A stretch of DNA of 64,000 nt from Metaphire vulgaris (GCA_018105865.1 CM030845.1:8910890-8974889), one strand, 5' to 3'; shown: positions 11,329 through 21,459, numbered from the stretch's first letter. The notes: a model not told the origin generated them from the sequence alone. Numbers and translations: made by a program.

Positions 11329-11608
11329 GCTGTAAGTAAGAGTGTGGCATGGGAAGATTTCAAGAAGATGTGTCAACTTCGGGATTCGGTCTCGACAGTC
11401 GTGGTGGAAACAACGCTGGATTCGTCGTGACGTCATAGATATACATGCCGATACGATATCAAGATTTGAGAGAGAGAGAGAGAGAGAGTTCGCTGTGCTG
11501 TAAGTATGGCCGAGAGATTTGGAGTATCTTGGGAATTCAGTCGTGGATTTTCACAAGCCGGATTTGAGATATCTTAGATTTGTCTATAGCGTGATACGGT
11601 GTCAACAG

Positions 11609-11695
<87 letters not shown>

Positions 11696-11706
11696 CGAAG
11701 CGAGTG
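10890..11706 (+). promoter_or_regulatory. CpG-rich 5' flank of the GPCR gene with GT and GA microsatellites
   Basis: From about 10890 the DNA turns strongly GC- and CpG-rich (GGC runs at about 11027-11060 and 11150-11172), unlike the AT-rich surroundings. It continues into the receptor gene. A GT run at about 11289-11325 and GA runs at 11468-11488 and 11614-11686 follow; the last ends 20 bases before the chosen ATG. This probably contains the promoter and 5' UTR. An in-frame upstream ATG at 11599 would add 36 residues of mostly Glu-Arg repeat and is not favoured. Confidence 0.5.
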
Positions 11707-12909
11707 ATGGCGGACAACGATTCGCAGACCGCAGCAGCAGCAGCAGCCGACTACCTGGAGTTCTACAGCACCGCGCAGTTCGTGACAGGTCTTCTCGTCT
11801 ATCCGGTCGTCTGTCTGTTCGGTCTCGTCGGTAACACGCTGATCCTGTGCGTCCTGACGAGGAAGTCCTTCTCGTCGTCGACCGACGTCTTCCTCGCCGC
11901 GCTCGCCATCAGCGACACGGCGAAGCTGGCCAGCGACCTGCTCTACTTCGTCACCTGTCTCCTCATGGAGACGAACCCGGGCGCCGGTAACAAGGCGTAC
12001 GCCTGGCTCTACCCCTACGCCCACTTCGTCTTCAACGCGTCCGTCTGCGTGTCGTCGTGGCTGACCGTGTCCGTGTCGGTCGAGCGCTACATACTCGTCT
12101 GTCATCCGACCAGGTCGAAGACGATGACGTCGGTGACGCGTTCGAAGGTCGTCAGCGCCGGCGTCTTCGTCGTCATGACGCTGGTGGCGGTACCGTCGGC
12201 TCTTCGCTACCGAACGGTCGAAGTCCGGCGCCCCGCCGTCCCCGCCGCCGCCGCCCCGCCGCCGCCGACGCCGACCTCCTCCTGGACTAACGAGACGACG
12301 CTGAACGTCGAACTGACGGCGCTGTGGCGGAACGCGACGTTCGCCGGGGCGTACAACTGGCTGCAGAGTCTCCTGCGTTCGATCGTCCCGCTGTGCGTCC
12401 TCGTCGTCACCAGCTGCTTCATCACCCGCGCCCTGTGGAAGACGCGCGCCAACAAGAAGATGGCGTCGCGCAACCGGATAACGACGATGCTGACGATCGT
12501 CGTCGTCTTCTTCATCGTCTGCATCCTGCCGGACGCCGTCATGTCGTCGCTGTACCTCGGCTACACGGAGTCCGACAGCTATCTCGTGCGCGGCGTACGC
12601 GAGATCACCGATGCCCTGCTGGCCGTCAACGCCGCCGTGAATTTCGCGCTGTACGTCGTCTTCAATCGCCGGTTCAAGGCGAGCTTCGAGCGACAGTTCT
12701 GCGCCGTCTGCGTCCGGGGCACGTCCGTCGATCCGACGGCGACGAACCTTGAGGCACCGTCGGCGGCGGCGGCGACGGCGGCGGCGGTCATCAAGACCGA
12801 CGGAGGACTGTACCAAAGACTTCTCGACGTCCGCAGAGACGCAGCGGCGGCGCTAAGGGAAAAGAAGCAGCAGGCGAAGTATCCGGCGTTAGTGGAGACG
12901 GTCGTATGA
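11707..12909 (+). CDS. Rhodopsin-class GPCR, FMRFamide-receptor-like
   Basis: An intronless gene of 400 aa. It is a seven-helix receptor predicted at the plasma membrane; the ligand is unknown, probably a neuropeptide. TM1 (about 25-50) has G42-N43. TM2 carries LALAISD with D70. TM3 ends in ERY (E126-R127-Y128). TM6 has C272-x2-P275. TM7 has NFALY (312-316) in place of NPxxY, as in many FMRFamide-receptor-like proteins. N-glycosylation sequons lie at N4, N195 and N209. Odd points: I see no cysteine at the top of TM3 or in extracellular loop 2, so the canonical disulfide appears absent; loop 2 holds an Ala/Pro-rich insert (about 176-190). The codons are extremely CpG-rich (TCG, GTC, GCG) compared with the other genes here. 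The start chosen is the first ATG after the GA repeat. Class is sure; subfamily is less so. Confidence 0.88.
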   Translation: MADNDSQTAAAAAADYLEFYSTAQFVTGLLVYPVVCLFGLVGNTLILCVLTRKSFSSSTDVFLAALAISDTAKLASDLLYFVTCLLMETNPGAGNKAYAWLYPYAHFVFNASVCVSSWLTVSVSVERYILVCHPTRSKTMTSVTRSKVVSAGVFVVMTLVAVPSALRYRTVEVRRPAVPAAAAPPPPTPTSSWTNETTLNVELTALWRNATFAGAYNWLQSLLRSIVPLCVLVVTSCFITRALWKTRANKKMASRNRITTMLTIVVVFFIVCILPDAVMSSLYLGYTESDSYLVRGVREITDALLAVNAAVNFALYVVFNRRFKASFERQFCAVCVRGTSVDPTATNLEAPSAAAATAAAVIKTDGGLYQRLLDVRRDAAAALREKKQQAKYPALVETVV

Positions 12910-13500
12910 AGCAATTTGGAAAATTTTAAATCCTATGGTTCTGTCAAAACAGGACCCGATGCGCCCACTACTGCAGCAGCACATTGTTGCGGATATAAAT
13001 AATTGTATCCGTCTCCGGCATTCTATTCGATAATAATAGTTGTGTACTTTTAATAGCATCAGTTCCAGGGCTTTTTTCTGTGGGAACGCACGGGAACGGC
13101 ATTCCCACGCCTTTTTTGCCAGATTGTATGTATATTTATAGATATGTAATTATGCGTCTGGGAACGTATACAGGCATGGCGTTCTCACACCTGTTCTTGT
13201 TGATGAGTAAGAAAGGTTATCGCCACTTTTTGACACTTGATGATTAAAAACAGGTCATCACCACTAAAAATAAAGTGTCAAAACTATTTAGGGGCCCGTC
13301 ACTGCTCTGCCCAGGGGCCCGGAATTTATCTCGACGACGGTCCTGGAAATGAGTTCCCAAACCTTTTTTCCTAGAAAGAAAATCACTGACCAGTTCTAAT
13401 ACTCTGATGTTGCCAATCGATGGTATTTCATATCTATCCGCAAATGACCGGATCATTCAATCTACATTCACTATCCGAGAACTTTGGGTATCGACCTAAA
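12910..13500 (+). other. 3' flank of the GPCR; half of a hAT-like element
   Basis: Composition returns to AT-rich at the stop codon. An AATAAA at about 13269 could serve polyadenylation. CAGGGCTTTTTTCTGTGGG at about 13067 matches, inverted, the end at about 63691 (AAAAAAGCCCTG), so a fragment of that transposon family is present here. No other gene was seen. Confidence 0.45.
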
Positions 13501-13595
13501 TAGGACATTGTCTCACAAGCGAATTTAAATAGGAAGCTAATGCGGTACCACATTTGAAAGCGCTATGCAAATTCACGAGATTTTACTTACTCACT
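13500..13595 (+). repeat. SINE-like 3' module, copy 2
   Basis: AAAGCGCTATGCAAATTCAC is followed by GAGATTTTACTTACTCACT, with AATAGGAAGCTAATGCGG upstream. It matches the modules near 9081, 44640 and 51051. Confidence 0.65.
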
Positions 13596-13780
13596 ACTTG
13601 AGGCATTTAAATTGTGATTTTTTATAGTCATATTCCGGTTCTTGGTTCAAATTACTATAGCTTGTTTTGCTTATATCAGAATGCTGCAATATTTTAAATG
13701 AGAGATCAGCAGCATTTGAACTGAAACTCCACTTGCATGGATAACGATGGATATGAACTTCAATTAATATGTAGCACATA

Positions 13781-13982
13781 CAGTGGTTATTCTAGCCACC
13801 TTGACATTGGGGGGGGATTTTGAAATGTTTGGGGGGACAAGGTCTGAGTCTCCACACGGTCTGAGTGTCCACACTTTTGGGGGAGGGAATTTCCATCCGC
13901 CCAGTCAACATGGAAAACAAATTTGGGGGGATTTTAAAACGGGGGGGGGGAATTCCCCAGAGAAGACCTAGAATAAACGCTG
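13781..13982. mobile_element. hAT-type MITE, TIR CAGTGTTTATTCTAG (copy 2)
   Basis: A 202-bp copy with left end CAGTGGTTATTCTAG and right end CTAGAATAAACGCTG. The interior contains long G runs and the words GACAAGGTCTGAGT and TTGAAATGTTTGGGG shared with copies 3 and 4. The flanks TAGCACATA and TAGCGCGTA match at 7 of 9 bases, the differences being CpG-to-CpA type changes. Confidence 0.8.
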
Positions 13983-14040
13983 TAGCGCGTATAACTCCAA
14001 TTGCTCTGCTGTATATTTGAGCTGTGTTATATTTCCCAAT

Positions 14041-14339
14041 TTTACGATTCTACAAATCCAAACGAAAGTTCTTGCACATCTGCCAAACTTGCCAAAGACG
14101 CAAATTGAGTTATTTTAGTCACTTGCAAAGAAACACCAAAGATAATCTACAACAAACAATTCAACAAGGTATCATGCCAGGAAAAAGAAAGAGAGGTCGA
14201 CCGAACAGAAGATGGGTGGACGATATAGAAGAATGGACTGGAATGGCTATAACAACAGCAAAGCATCAAAAGAAAGAACTACCTGGAAATACCTGATTCA
14301 GGACGTCACTTTATCTTCAACTACTGAAGGAAAGTGGAA

Positions 14340-14398
<59 letters not shown>

Positions 14399-14400
14399 AA
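14041..14400 (+). pseudogene. 3' end of an RTE/Jockey-like LINE with (ATG)n tail
   Basis: The frame at 14024-14296 ends with a GKRKRGRPNRRWVDDIEEWTG segment. This is the typical C-terminal tail of non-LTR endonuclease/reverse-transcriptase polyproteins (G-K-R-R-R-G-R-P..W-x-D-D-I..W-T-G-M). It is followed by WKYLIQ-like residues and then a perfect ATG/TGA triplet run at 14341-14400, a known 3' tail type of RTE-class LINEs. Everything upstream (reverse transcriptase core, endonuclease) is missing, so this is a 5'-truncated, dead copy. Confidence 0.7.
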
Positions 14401-14402
14401 CT

Positions 14403-14802
14403 ATGCACATTGTGTGCGCTTCTGTGAATAGTTAGGCTTATATCCGATAGCTTTGCGCCAGAATCGTTAAAATAGGACTACACTGCAGATCAATGACTAA
14501 AACTGGAATTTTTGTTATGAAAGAAAAAAATTGAATCGATTTAATTAATTAATTAACTAATTAATTAACACCAGTGCCGGCGACTCGACATAGGAATGCT
14601 AATATGGTGGGTCGAAGCATGAATCGCCGACATTTTTCTAAAATAGAGTACCGGTGGGCCTATGTACAGGTACCATCGAAATTTGTACGAATTGTTTTAA
14701 CAGAAACTAGCAAATCGTTGTCGTTTGCGTCAAACTGCTGAGCATCTGGTGTAACTGATCGAATGATGCACAGGATTTTATTTGTACCGTGTAACTGGCA
14801 AC
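14403..14802. other. No gene recognised
   Basis: Unique AT-rich DNA with a TTAATTAA-type run at about 14541-14569. Confidence 0.45.
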
Positions 14803-15004
14803 CAGTGTTTAATCTATATACTCCTGTACACCGGGGGTGGGGAACTGACAAAGCCGGGGGAGAAACTGACAAAGCCGGGGGAATTCTGCTAGGGGCTGCT
14901 GTTAGTTGATGTAGTATGCCAAAATTTCCGGGGGCCCGGGGGGAATTTGAAATGTCCGGGCGGAAGAGCAATTTTCCCCCGGAAACGGCCTATATTAAAA
15001 CCTG
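14803..15004. mobile_element. hAT-type MITE, TIR CAGTGTTTAATCTA (copy 1)
   Basis: A 202-bp element with left end CAGTGTTTAATCTATA and right end TATATTAAAACCTG, flanked by a perfect 8-bp duplication CTGGCAAC (14795-14802 and 15005-15012). The interior GGGGCTGCTGTTAGTTGATG and TAGTATGCCAAAATTTC are shared with the copy at 32939. The TIR is one base different from the 1857/13781 family, so these are sister families. Confidence 0.9.
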
Positions 15005-15012
15005 CTGGCAAC

Positions 15013-15700
15013 TAGTGGCGTAACGAGGGGCAGCGGCAAATGCCCTCTGGCGTCGAGGATGCTAGGCGCCAAAGATGTCATTTATTTGGAGCGAGTGAAC
15101 GATACTTTAGCAAACTGCCGAGTATTTTGTGCGGTTGTATTCCCGAGTTAAGAGTGAGATTGAGTTATATGTTTGTTTTCCGAACTTAGACATTGAATAT
15201 AATTGTGTTAAAAGTCGAAGTTCGTTTGGGCTGGTTGGTCTCTTGTCAGGGTTGCCAGATGTCCGGTCTTAAATCGGACTGTCCGGTATTCTGTCTATTT
15301 GTCCGGTGAAAAAATGAGGCAATACCGGACATGCATGTGTCCGTTATCTTCTTGCAAGCTACCAAACTACAGCAAGCAAGTCACTCCCAGCCTAGTGCAA
15401 CGCAACATTTTGGCTATAATTATGCCACGGTTGCCAACTGGCATCCTTGGAGGCCAAAAAGCTCGATTCTGGCATCCTTAAAGACGGTTTGGCCTCTGAA
15501 ATTGAGTTTGGCATTCTTGGTATTATTTGGCATTATTTTGGCATCCTAACAAAGGTCTGGCTCCCAGAAAAAGTTTTGGGCATCCTTGCCATTATTTATG
15601 ATTTTAAAGGTGATTCTGAGCAAATTTAAAGTAAATTGTTACAGAAATAGGTATTTTTAAATTCTATGGTCGCATGAGCGATTGCTCAGGGTTGTGATGA
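15013..15700 (+). mobile_element. Fragments of hAT element ends
   Basis: TAGTGGCGTAACGAGGGGC at about 15014 and CAGGGTTGCCAGATGTCCGG at about 15247 look like left ends of two hAT-type elements. GGTTGCCAACTGGCATCCTT at about 15429 starts a degenerate repeat of TTGGCATCCTT/TTGGCATTCTT words up to about 15590. Right ends and target duplications were not found. The second may belong with the transposase relic just downstream. Confidence 0.45.
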
Positions 15701-15789
15701 CCATAGATTTTAATTACTCGTTTTGTTCACGACATCATGACAAAGTTCATGTGCTATGTAATGAGTGCTGTCGCTGTTGACTGTTGCAA

Positions 15790-16022
15790 AATGACCTCTA
15801 TCTTTGATTCTTTGTTTCGAATTTCTAAAAAGCGAACTCGTTCAAAATGCTGGTAACAAGTCTAGTAAATTCCGTTTGCATCGTACAAAGTACACGAGAC
15901 TCATTTCTGATGTCGTAACACCAGAACTGGAGAGGGATTTAGTCAATGACTTGCAAGGCAAAATCTTCCATTCTCATAGACGAGTCAACGGATATTTCTT
16001 CTAAAAACCATGCTTATATGTG
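15790..16022 (+). pseudogene. hAT-family transposase relic (DUF4371-like region)
   Basis: One frame (about 15820-15957) gives KFRLHRTKYTRLISDVV followed by LERDLVNDLQGK. The next frame continues with SILIDESTDISSKNHAYMC (about 15965-16022). Together these match the known pattern of hAT and DUF4371-type proteins, HRTK..I..V..P..DL..DL..K.FSILIDESTD. The change of frame near 15958 and the loss of everything else show that it is dead. It is a candidate source of activity for the many hAT MITEs, or a relic of it. Confidence 0.65.
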
Positions 16023-16033
16023 TAACATATTAC

Positions 16034-16272
16034 AGTGGAGGTATTATCCCAGGAGACGGCATTACGTCATTTTTAGCCCAGGCTGCGTGAAGCCAGTAGC
16101 GCGTAGATTAAATATAGTACCTCCGTGGTTAGCGGCCATCTTGGTAGACCCAAATCATGTGTTAGCGGCCATCTTGATATACCCAAACTGTGGCTGCCGT
16201 CTGGGAATTTTCTAACTAGTCGGCTTCACCGAAATGACGTAATGTCGTCTCCAGGGATAAAACCTCCATGGT
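16034..16272. mobile_element. MITE with about 40-bp terminal inverted repeats
   Basis: The left end CAGTGGAGGTATTATCCCAG and following GACGGCATTACGTCATTT are mirrored at the right end (CCATGGAGGTTTTATCCCTG, then GACGACATTACGTCATTT on the opposite strand). The interior holds a tandem pair of about 31 bases containing TTAGCGGCCATCTTG. No target duplication was found; only a TA precedes the left end. It abuts the transposase relic. Confidence 0.65.
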
Positions 16273-16544
16273 TTGGTCATTCTGCCTTACGAAACACGCG
16301 GTAGTTCCTTTGGATTTCGTAGATTAAGTCTTAAGCAGGAGCACCAGTCAATGGCTCTGGTCTTATGGGATATAGATTCATTACTTTTAGTTGAGCATTA
16401 CGCCATCTGCTTCGTAAAACGAGAAAAATCGAGTCTTACTGTATTTAATTACATCATCCCGCACCGCACGTGGAATCGCCACTGCTTTATATATATCTGT
16501 AAAGCCACTGCTTTACAGATACTCATCCCCACGTGGAACCTCCA

Positions 16545-16547
16545 CTG

Positions 16548-16635
<88 letters not shown>
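16545..16635. repeat. (TA)n microsatellite
   Basis: About 85 bases of TA with one phase break. GCTCGCTTCGCTCGC-type words follow at about 16650 and recur at about 16835, together with GTGCAGGATAATACTA. This direct repeat flanks about 180 bases of unique DNA. Confidence 0.85.
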
Positions 16636-16638
<3 letters not shown>

Positions 16639-16899
16639 GTAAAGAACGATGCTCGCTTCGCTCGCAATGCAGGATAATACTATTGTGGAGAATTTGCATT
16701 TCTCGTCTATTGTTAGCAGCTACTGGAATATACGGCGTCATTGCCGCACGTCTACGTAATTTTTCCAACCCAATCTGGTTTTTGGGCCTCGTTTGGTTGT
16801 TTGTTTTTTTGGCGGAATCTGTTTTCGGAATCTCGCTTCGCTCGCAGTGCAGGATAATACTAATCCAATACCTATACCTAATACCCAATCTTTGAATTC

Positions 16900-17236
16900 A
16901 TGCTGAACAACGTTTCAATGATGTACATACGCCACCTAGCCAAGTTCTGCGCCACGTAATAATTAGGCCTATGTACGTTAAAATCACGCAACTGTGACCA
17001 TTTGTGACGCTGTACACGTATTTTTGTGTACGTTAAAATGTACGCTAAAATTGCGCAACTTCCTCAAGCTACGCCCACCAACGCATCGCGACGTTGTACA
17101 CATTATGACGCTGCAATGAACAATTGAACGTACGCTTCGTCAAACGCTTCTTCGACTAAACCGTTTGGTAGTCAACCAATCAGAACGCTTGAAGGTAACA
17201 GAGGTACAGGCACAGAGGAAGAATCTTAATATAATA

Positions 17237-17267
<31 letters not shown>

Positions 17268-17640
17268 GTATATATATGTATATATATGTATATATACAGT
17301 TGCTGTCGTCTCAAAGAACACGAAAACAGAAAGAATATACCAATGCAGCTAGATCTCTCAGCCACCGTTAAACCGCCTAGCCGAATTGTTTGCCATTAGC
17401 CGAATTTAAGCCGTAGATTTTACGGTTAGCCGTTAGCCGGCTAACCGCCAAAAATCGATCAGCGATTTGGAGTGTCGTTCAGCGCCAGATTATTTCCTTT
17501 TTTGAAGGTGACAACTTTCGTAATATTATATTTTTGCAGTTGCTATTAAATAAATCAGGGGCGTAGTGACGGGGGGATATATCGGCATATATACCCTCCC
17601 AAAATCAGTCTACCTTAAAGATTTTATGTGATTTACATGT
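16900..17640. other. No gene; TA/TATG microsatellite
   Basis: An interrupted TA/TATG tract is at about 17239-17296. CAGGGGCGTAGTGACGGGGG at about 17557 looks like a single hAT end without a partner. TTAGCCGxxTTAGCCGGCTAA words occur at about 17395-17450. No gene was seen. Confidence 0.4.
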
Positions 17641-17648
17641 GGTTATAT

Positions 17649-17703
17649 GCGGTTAGTACTTGGATAGGTGACCATCCCGGGATCTAATCGTGGTGCCGGC
17701 GGC
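17649..17703 (+). pseudogene. 5S rRNA-derived fragment
   Basis: GCGGTTAGTACTTGGATAGG followed by TGACCATCCCGGGA..GGTGCCGGC matches the 3' half of animal 5S rRNA (GGTTAGTACTTGGATGGGTGACC, then the helix closing towards the 3' end). The 5' half is not recognisable, so this is not a functional 5S gene. It is probably the residue of a 5S-derived SINE such as the one at 49932-50192. Confidence 0.6.
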
Positions 17704-18049
17704 CAACCAAGCCGTTCATCGCTCAGACGTCGATAAATTGGTAGCAGCGCTAAGCTGCGAAAGTAAAACGCAGGTCTAGAGAAAATAATGGCAACCTACT
17801 CTATATATTCCTGGCAAAGAAGGCCTATCAATCCAGGTTCTCAAAATCCAGTTGACAGCGACTCTTGTGCATATTTTGTCTGATAGATTAAATCCCATTA
17901 GAATGTCACGCTATACTGTATGTTATTACCGAAGCGGGGCGCAGTGTGCCCGCGGCGGGAATTATAATTCGCTCCGTCCAAAAGATTAACCAAGGGCATC
18001 GCCCCGTCGCTCAGTTTGATCAGCTTATCTAATATTTCGCGTCCAGTTC

Positions 18050-18052
<3 letters not shown>

Positions 18053-18118
<66 letters not shown>
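18053..18118 (+). repeat. (GA)n microsatellite
   Basis: A perfect GA run of about 64 bases. Confidence 0.95.
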
Positions 18119-18119
<1 letters not shown>

Positions 18120-18979
18120 ATCGGACAGACTGAGGAAAAGGAAGCGAGCGAATCCTATATATCTTGAAATATACGATCCATAAAACGATGTAATCTTGCC
18201 GATCGTGGAACCTACGGTCGTCGATCCGTATACACTTCGATCTGTGTATTGTTTATCCGTTGAGCAAACATTTTCACTAAACCAATGGCGCTTTAGGAGG
18301 CGATCGATCTTTCCGGGCAGCAGCGGCGTAGCCAGGAGCATCAAATCATCAATAACATGTGTCAATAATGGACCTAGATAGGAAACTCTCCACGTCTAAA
18401 AGTTTAAAACAACAAACCCATCTGTGATGAAATAACCGTATACTGCTGTTGGCAGACTGCCTTTGTGGCCTCTTTATTTCTTAACTAATTTCTGTTGCAA
18501 TCGACTATATCGATACGGTCTGCACCAGTATATTTCCAGATTAGCTGACTGAGTCATGTTTGGTGCGATCATGTAAATGTCATGTAATTGTCTGGCTGAC
18601 ATGACATGCAATAGTTTTTTAAATGTGAAAATGTAAAGCGAGAGGGAGAGGTACAACGTGCAGGCAACCAGGACGCTTCGTCAAGCTGCAATGAGGATTG
18701 AGGACGCTTCGTCAAAAGCTCCGCCGATTATAAAGTTTGGTTGCCTATAGCAACGATGTCGTCCAACATCTGATGGCTCTCACACGCTTAACAAACGTAA
18801 CAGGTAGATTTATAGGTAATTATTATAATATATGAAGATCTATATTATACCGAATGCCGAGGCAAATGGTACTACTTTGCAAGACCACACTGCTACGCGC
18901 TGCGAAATGGCACTGCCTTGTATCATTGTATGAAGTCAAGTACTGTATTTACGTTACGATCGACGTTCTGTCATGTAAT
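18120..18979. other. No gene recognised
   Basis: A direct repeat of AGGACGCTTCGTCAA occurs at about 18670 and 18707; a related word lies at about 17126. GGCAACCAGG and GGTTGCCTATAGC suggest an eroded inverted-repeat element at about 18660-18755. No exon was seen. Confidence 0.35.
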
Positions 18980-19165
18980 CAGTGTTTATTCTAGGCCTTC
19001 TCTGAGGGGAATTCCCCTCCCCAAGTTTTAAAATTCTCCCCAAAATTTGTTTTGGTGGGTGGGTGAATGGAAATTCTTCCCCAAAAAAAATTGTGGAGAC
19101 TCAGACCTTGTCCCCCCAAACATTTCAAAATCCCCCCAATGTCAAAGTGGCTAGAATAAACACCG
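18980..19165. mobile_element. hAT-type MITE, TIR CAGTGTTTATTCTAG (copy 3)
   Basis: A 186-bp copy in the orientation opposite to copies 1 and 2. It begins CAGTGTTTATTCTAGGCC and ends GGCTAGAATAAACACCG. The target duplication is CATGTAAT (18972-18979) and CATTTAAT (19166-19173), 7 of 8. Confidence 0.85.
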
Positions 19166-19439
19166 CATTTAATTATTTAACGCCGCTGTTTTTTCTCGAC
19201 TTGTTTGTCAGGGACGACACGTTGAGTCGATCCTCGTATCAGTAAATTATTAAACGGACTTGATGTCCCATCGGACTCCTTCGTTTTGCTGCAATTGATT
19301 CAATGCACTTACAAAGCGGTACACACGATACGTGTAACGTTCGATTGAGAAATCTGTCGCAAAGCACCTAAGGAAAGCGAATTGATAGTTTAATGGCAAT
19401 GTTCTGAATTTTAGATTCTAAACACTCTAAGTGTAGATT

Positions 19440-19735
19440 CTCTGTAATTGTTTGGTGTAATTATTGTTGGTTGTTGTCAGCGAAGCAAATTTTTTGCAAG
19501 TCTTGTGCAGAGCTTCGGCGGTGGCTCCTGGAAACCCTCGATCTTCGATTCAAAAATAACGGTGGGAGGAACAAGAGCACGTTACGCCACTGTATGGAGG
19601 CACATCGACATTTCAAGCAAAATTGTCGCCGAAAAGGTTCTTTGGAAGCACATAGAGTCTGTTCCAATTGTTCTACCCTATAACTACTCTGCCCCGGAAA
19701 AATTAACAGGGGTCACATCTGATCACTGATCACAT
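19440..19735 (+). other. Possible BED/zinc-finger-like relic
   Basis: One frame (19471-19683) reads FCKSC early and LRHCMEAHRHFK later. The C-x2-C..H-x4-H spacing is loosely like the BED-type finger of hAT transposases. An acceptor-like TTGTCAG precedes it. No further domain follows and another frame is equally open, so this is only a suggestion. Confidence 0.2.
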
Positions 19736-19970
19736 TCAGAATATGGTGGGTGGGGGTGGCCTTCCTCTCCAGCATCCCGCGTGGCTAATATTAAACGATA
19801 GAGTCGTTTGAGTGCGTGCACTGTTGGTGACATGTAATTCTACTTTTAGGCTTATTGCCCAATTTTTTGAAATTACATTCTGGATATTTTGAAAGTAAAA
19901 AACTATTCACTGCCAGGGGTCTTCTGACCGCCCAGGGTCCCGTCTGCTCTGCACAAACCATTGCTACGCC

Positions 19971-20152
19971 CAGTAGCGTCATTTCACACTTTTCTTTGGG
20001 ATGAGATAATTTTTGGCAAATTTTTGAAACAATTTTTGGCAAATTTTGGCAATTTTTGCGATTTTTTGCACATTTCACATTTATTTACTTAATACATTAT
20101 ACACTTTTTTCAATTCCCTGGGGCACGGCCCCTCCCCCAAATGACGCCTCTG
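19971..20152. mobile_element. hAT-type MITE, TIR CAGWRGCGTCATTT (copy 1)
   Basis: A 182-bp element. The left end is CAGTAGCGTCATTT and the inverted right end CAGAGGCGTCATTTGGGGG. It is flanked by a perfect 8-bp duplication GCTACGCC (19963-19970 and 20153-20160). Non-coding. The target words TTGCTACGCC and CTACGCCACTGG are themselves typical of another MITE family's end, so it may have inserted into one. Confidence 0.88.
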
Positions 20153-20259
20153 GCTACGCCACTGGTGACATAACGGCGAACCTAATTTGCAGCAGAAGAG
20201 AAGACGTTTGATAATAGAGAGAGGGGGAAAAGGAAGAGGAAGAAGTATCAGAAGAAGGA

Positions 20260-20532
<273 letters not shown>

Positions 20533-20589
20533 GAACGTTTCACAATTCTTTCGGTGATATCATTAAAGACGTCTATATAGGCTTCAATC

Positions 20590-20930
20590 TAATTGCGAAG
20601 ACGGACATCATTGAGAGGGTCTTTGTTGTGCCGAGTCGTTCACGAGACGACGACGACGCCGTCGCCTTTCGGTTCTCCGTCTATTTCCGTCGACACAAAG
20701 GGAAAGACGTCGACCGACCGATGCTAAGATGTCCGCCAAGTCCAATTTGGAGCAAGCTGTTTTCGTCTTCGTCCGTGGGATTTTGTTGCTCAGGACGACG
20801 GTGCATTTTCGAATGACAGATGAGGGAGAGAAATGGCTTTTGTTGTCTCGTATGGATCGCCCCTTTAGCGGCTCCGTGACGACGCCCTTAACCGCCGTAA
20901 GGTTTTCGTTACTCGAAGAAGTCATTTAGA
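20590..20930 (+). other. Unexplained CpG-rich stretch with overlapping open frames
   Basis: A CpG-rich island of about 340 bases with frames of about 80-105 codons open on both strands. One forward frame runs from about 20582 to 20818 with acidic DDDD then basic residues. No domain, convincing splice site or family was recognised. It could be an exon, a promoter or a repeat. Confidence 0.25.
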
Positions 20931-21185
20931 CCCGCTGTTTCTCCGGAAACGAAGCTAGGATTGTTTCATTATCATGCCCGCGATGACCAATCGGAGACCT
21001 TCGCAGAAACTAGACAAAGCCCTTTCGCTCCAAGTCATCTCCGCCGCTTTTATGTTCTGTCTGAAGAGTTAATTTCGATGCTCTTTCAAATCTTATCCTC
21101 GGATGCCGAACCATTAGGCCTACTTTGCTTTCAGATAATTATATAGTACGCGCAAATGTCTTGCTGGCAACTATTTATTCTCATC

Positions 21186-21450
21186 CAGGCCCGCCGAGAG
21201 AAATTCCGGGCCCCTGTGCAGAATAAAAAATTTTGACGACCTTTTATTTGCTTGTCATTTCTCTCCCTCATCTCACCTCTTTTTGCTTGTCAGCCTTTTC
21301 ACGCCGGGCCCACCTTTTGCTCGCCGGGCCCCCTTTAGTGTTATTATTCATATTATTGTTAATTATACGTATTCATCATGGGCCCGGGCCCCCCAGACCG
21401 CCGAGGGCCCCTGTGCAGTTGCCCTCTGCCCCTCCCTCTCGGCGGCCCTG
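21186..21450. mobile_element. hAT-type MITE, TIR CAGGSCCGCCGAGAG
   Basis: A 265-bp element. The left end is CAGGCCCGCCGAGAG and the inverted right end CAGGGCCGCCGAGAG. The flanking duplication is TTCTCATC (21178-21185) and TTCTCCTC (21451-21458). It contains GACGACCTTTTATTTGCTTG at 21235-21258 and a second CTCTTTTTGCTTGTCA at about 21275-21293. Confidence 0.87.
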
Positions 21451-21459
21451 TTCTCCTCA

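Noticed and set aside
11599..11706. Upstream in-frame ATG extending the GPCR by 36 residues
   Set aside because: The extension is Glu-Arg repeat encoded by the GA microsatellite; the ATG at 11707 gives a normal short extracellular N-terminus.
11602..12816. 404-codon open frame on the minus strand across the GPCR gene
   Set aside because: It is a shadow of the CpG-rich receptor gene, made of Arg/Asp/Gly-rich low-complexity peptide and ending in the GA microsatellite. The forward frame has all the receptor motifs.
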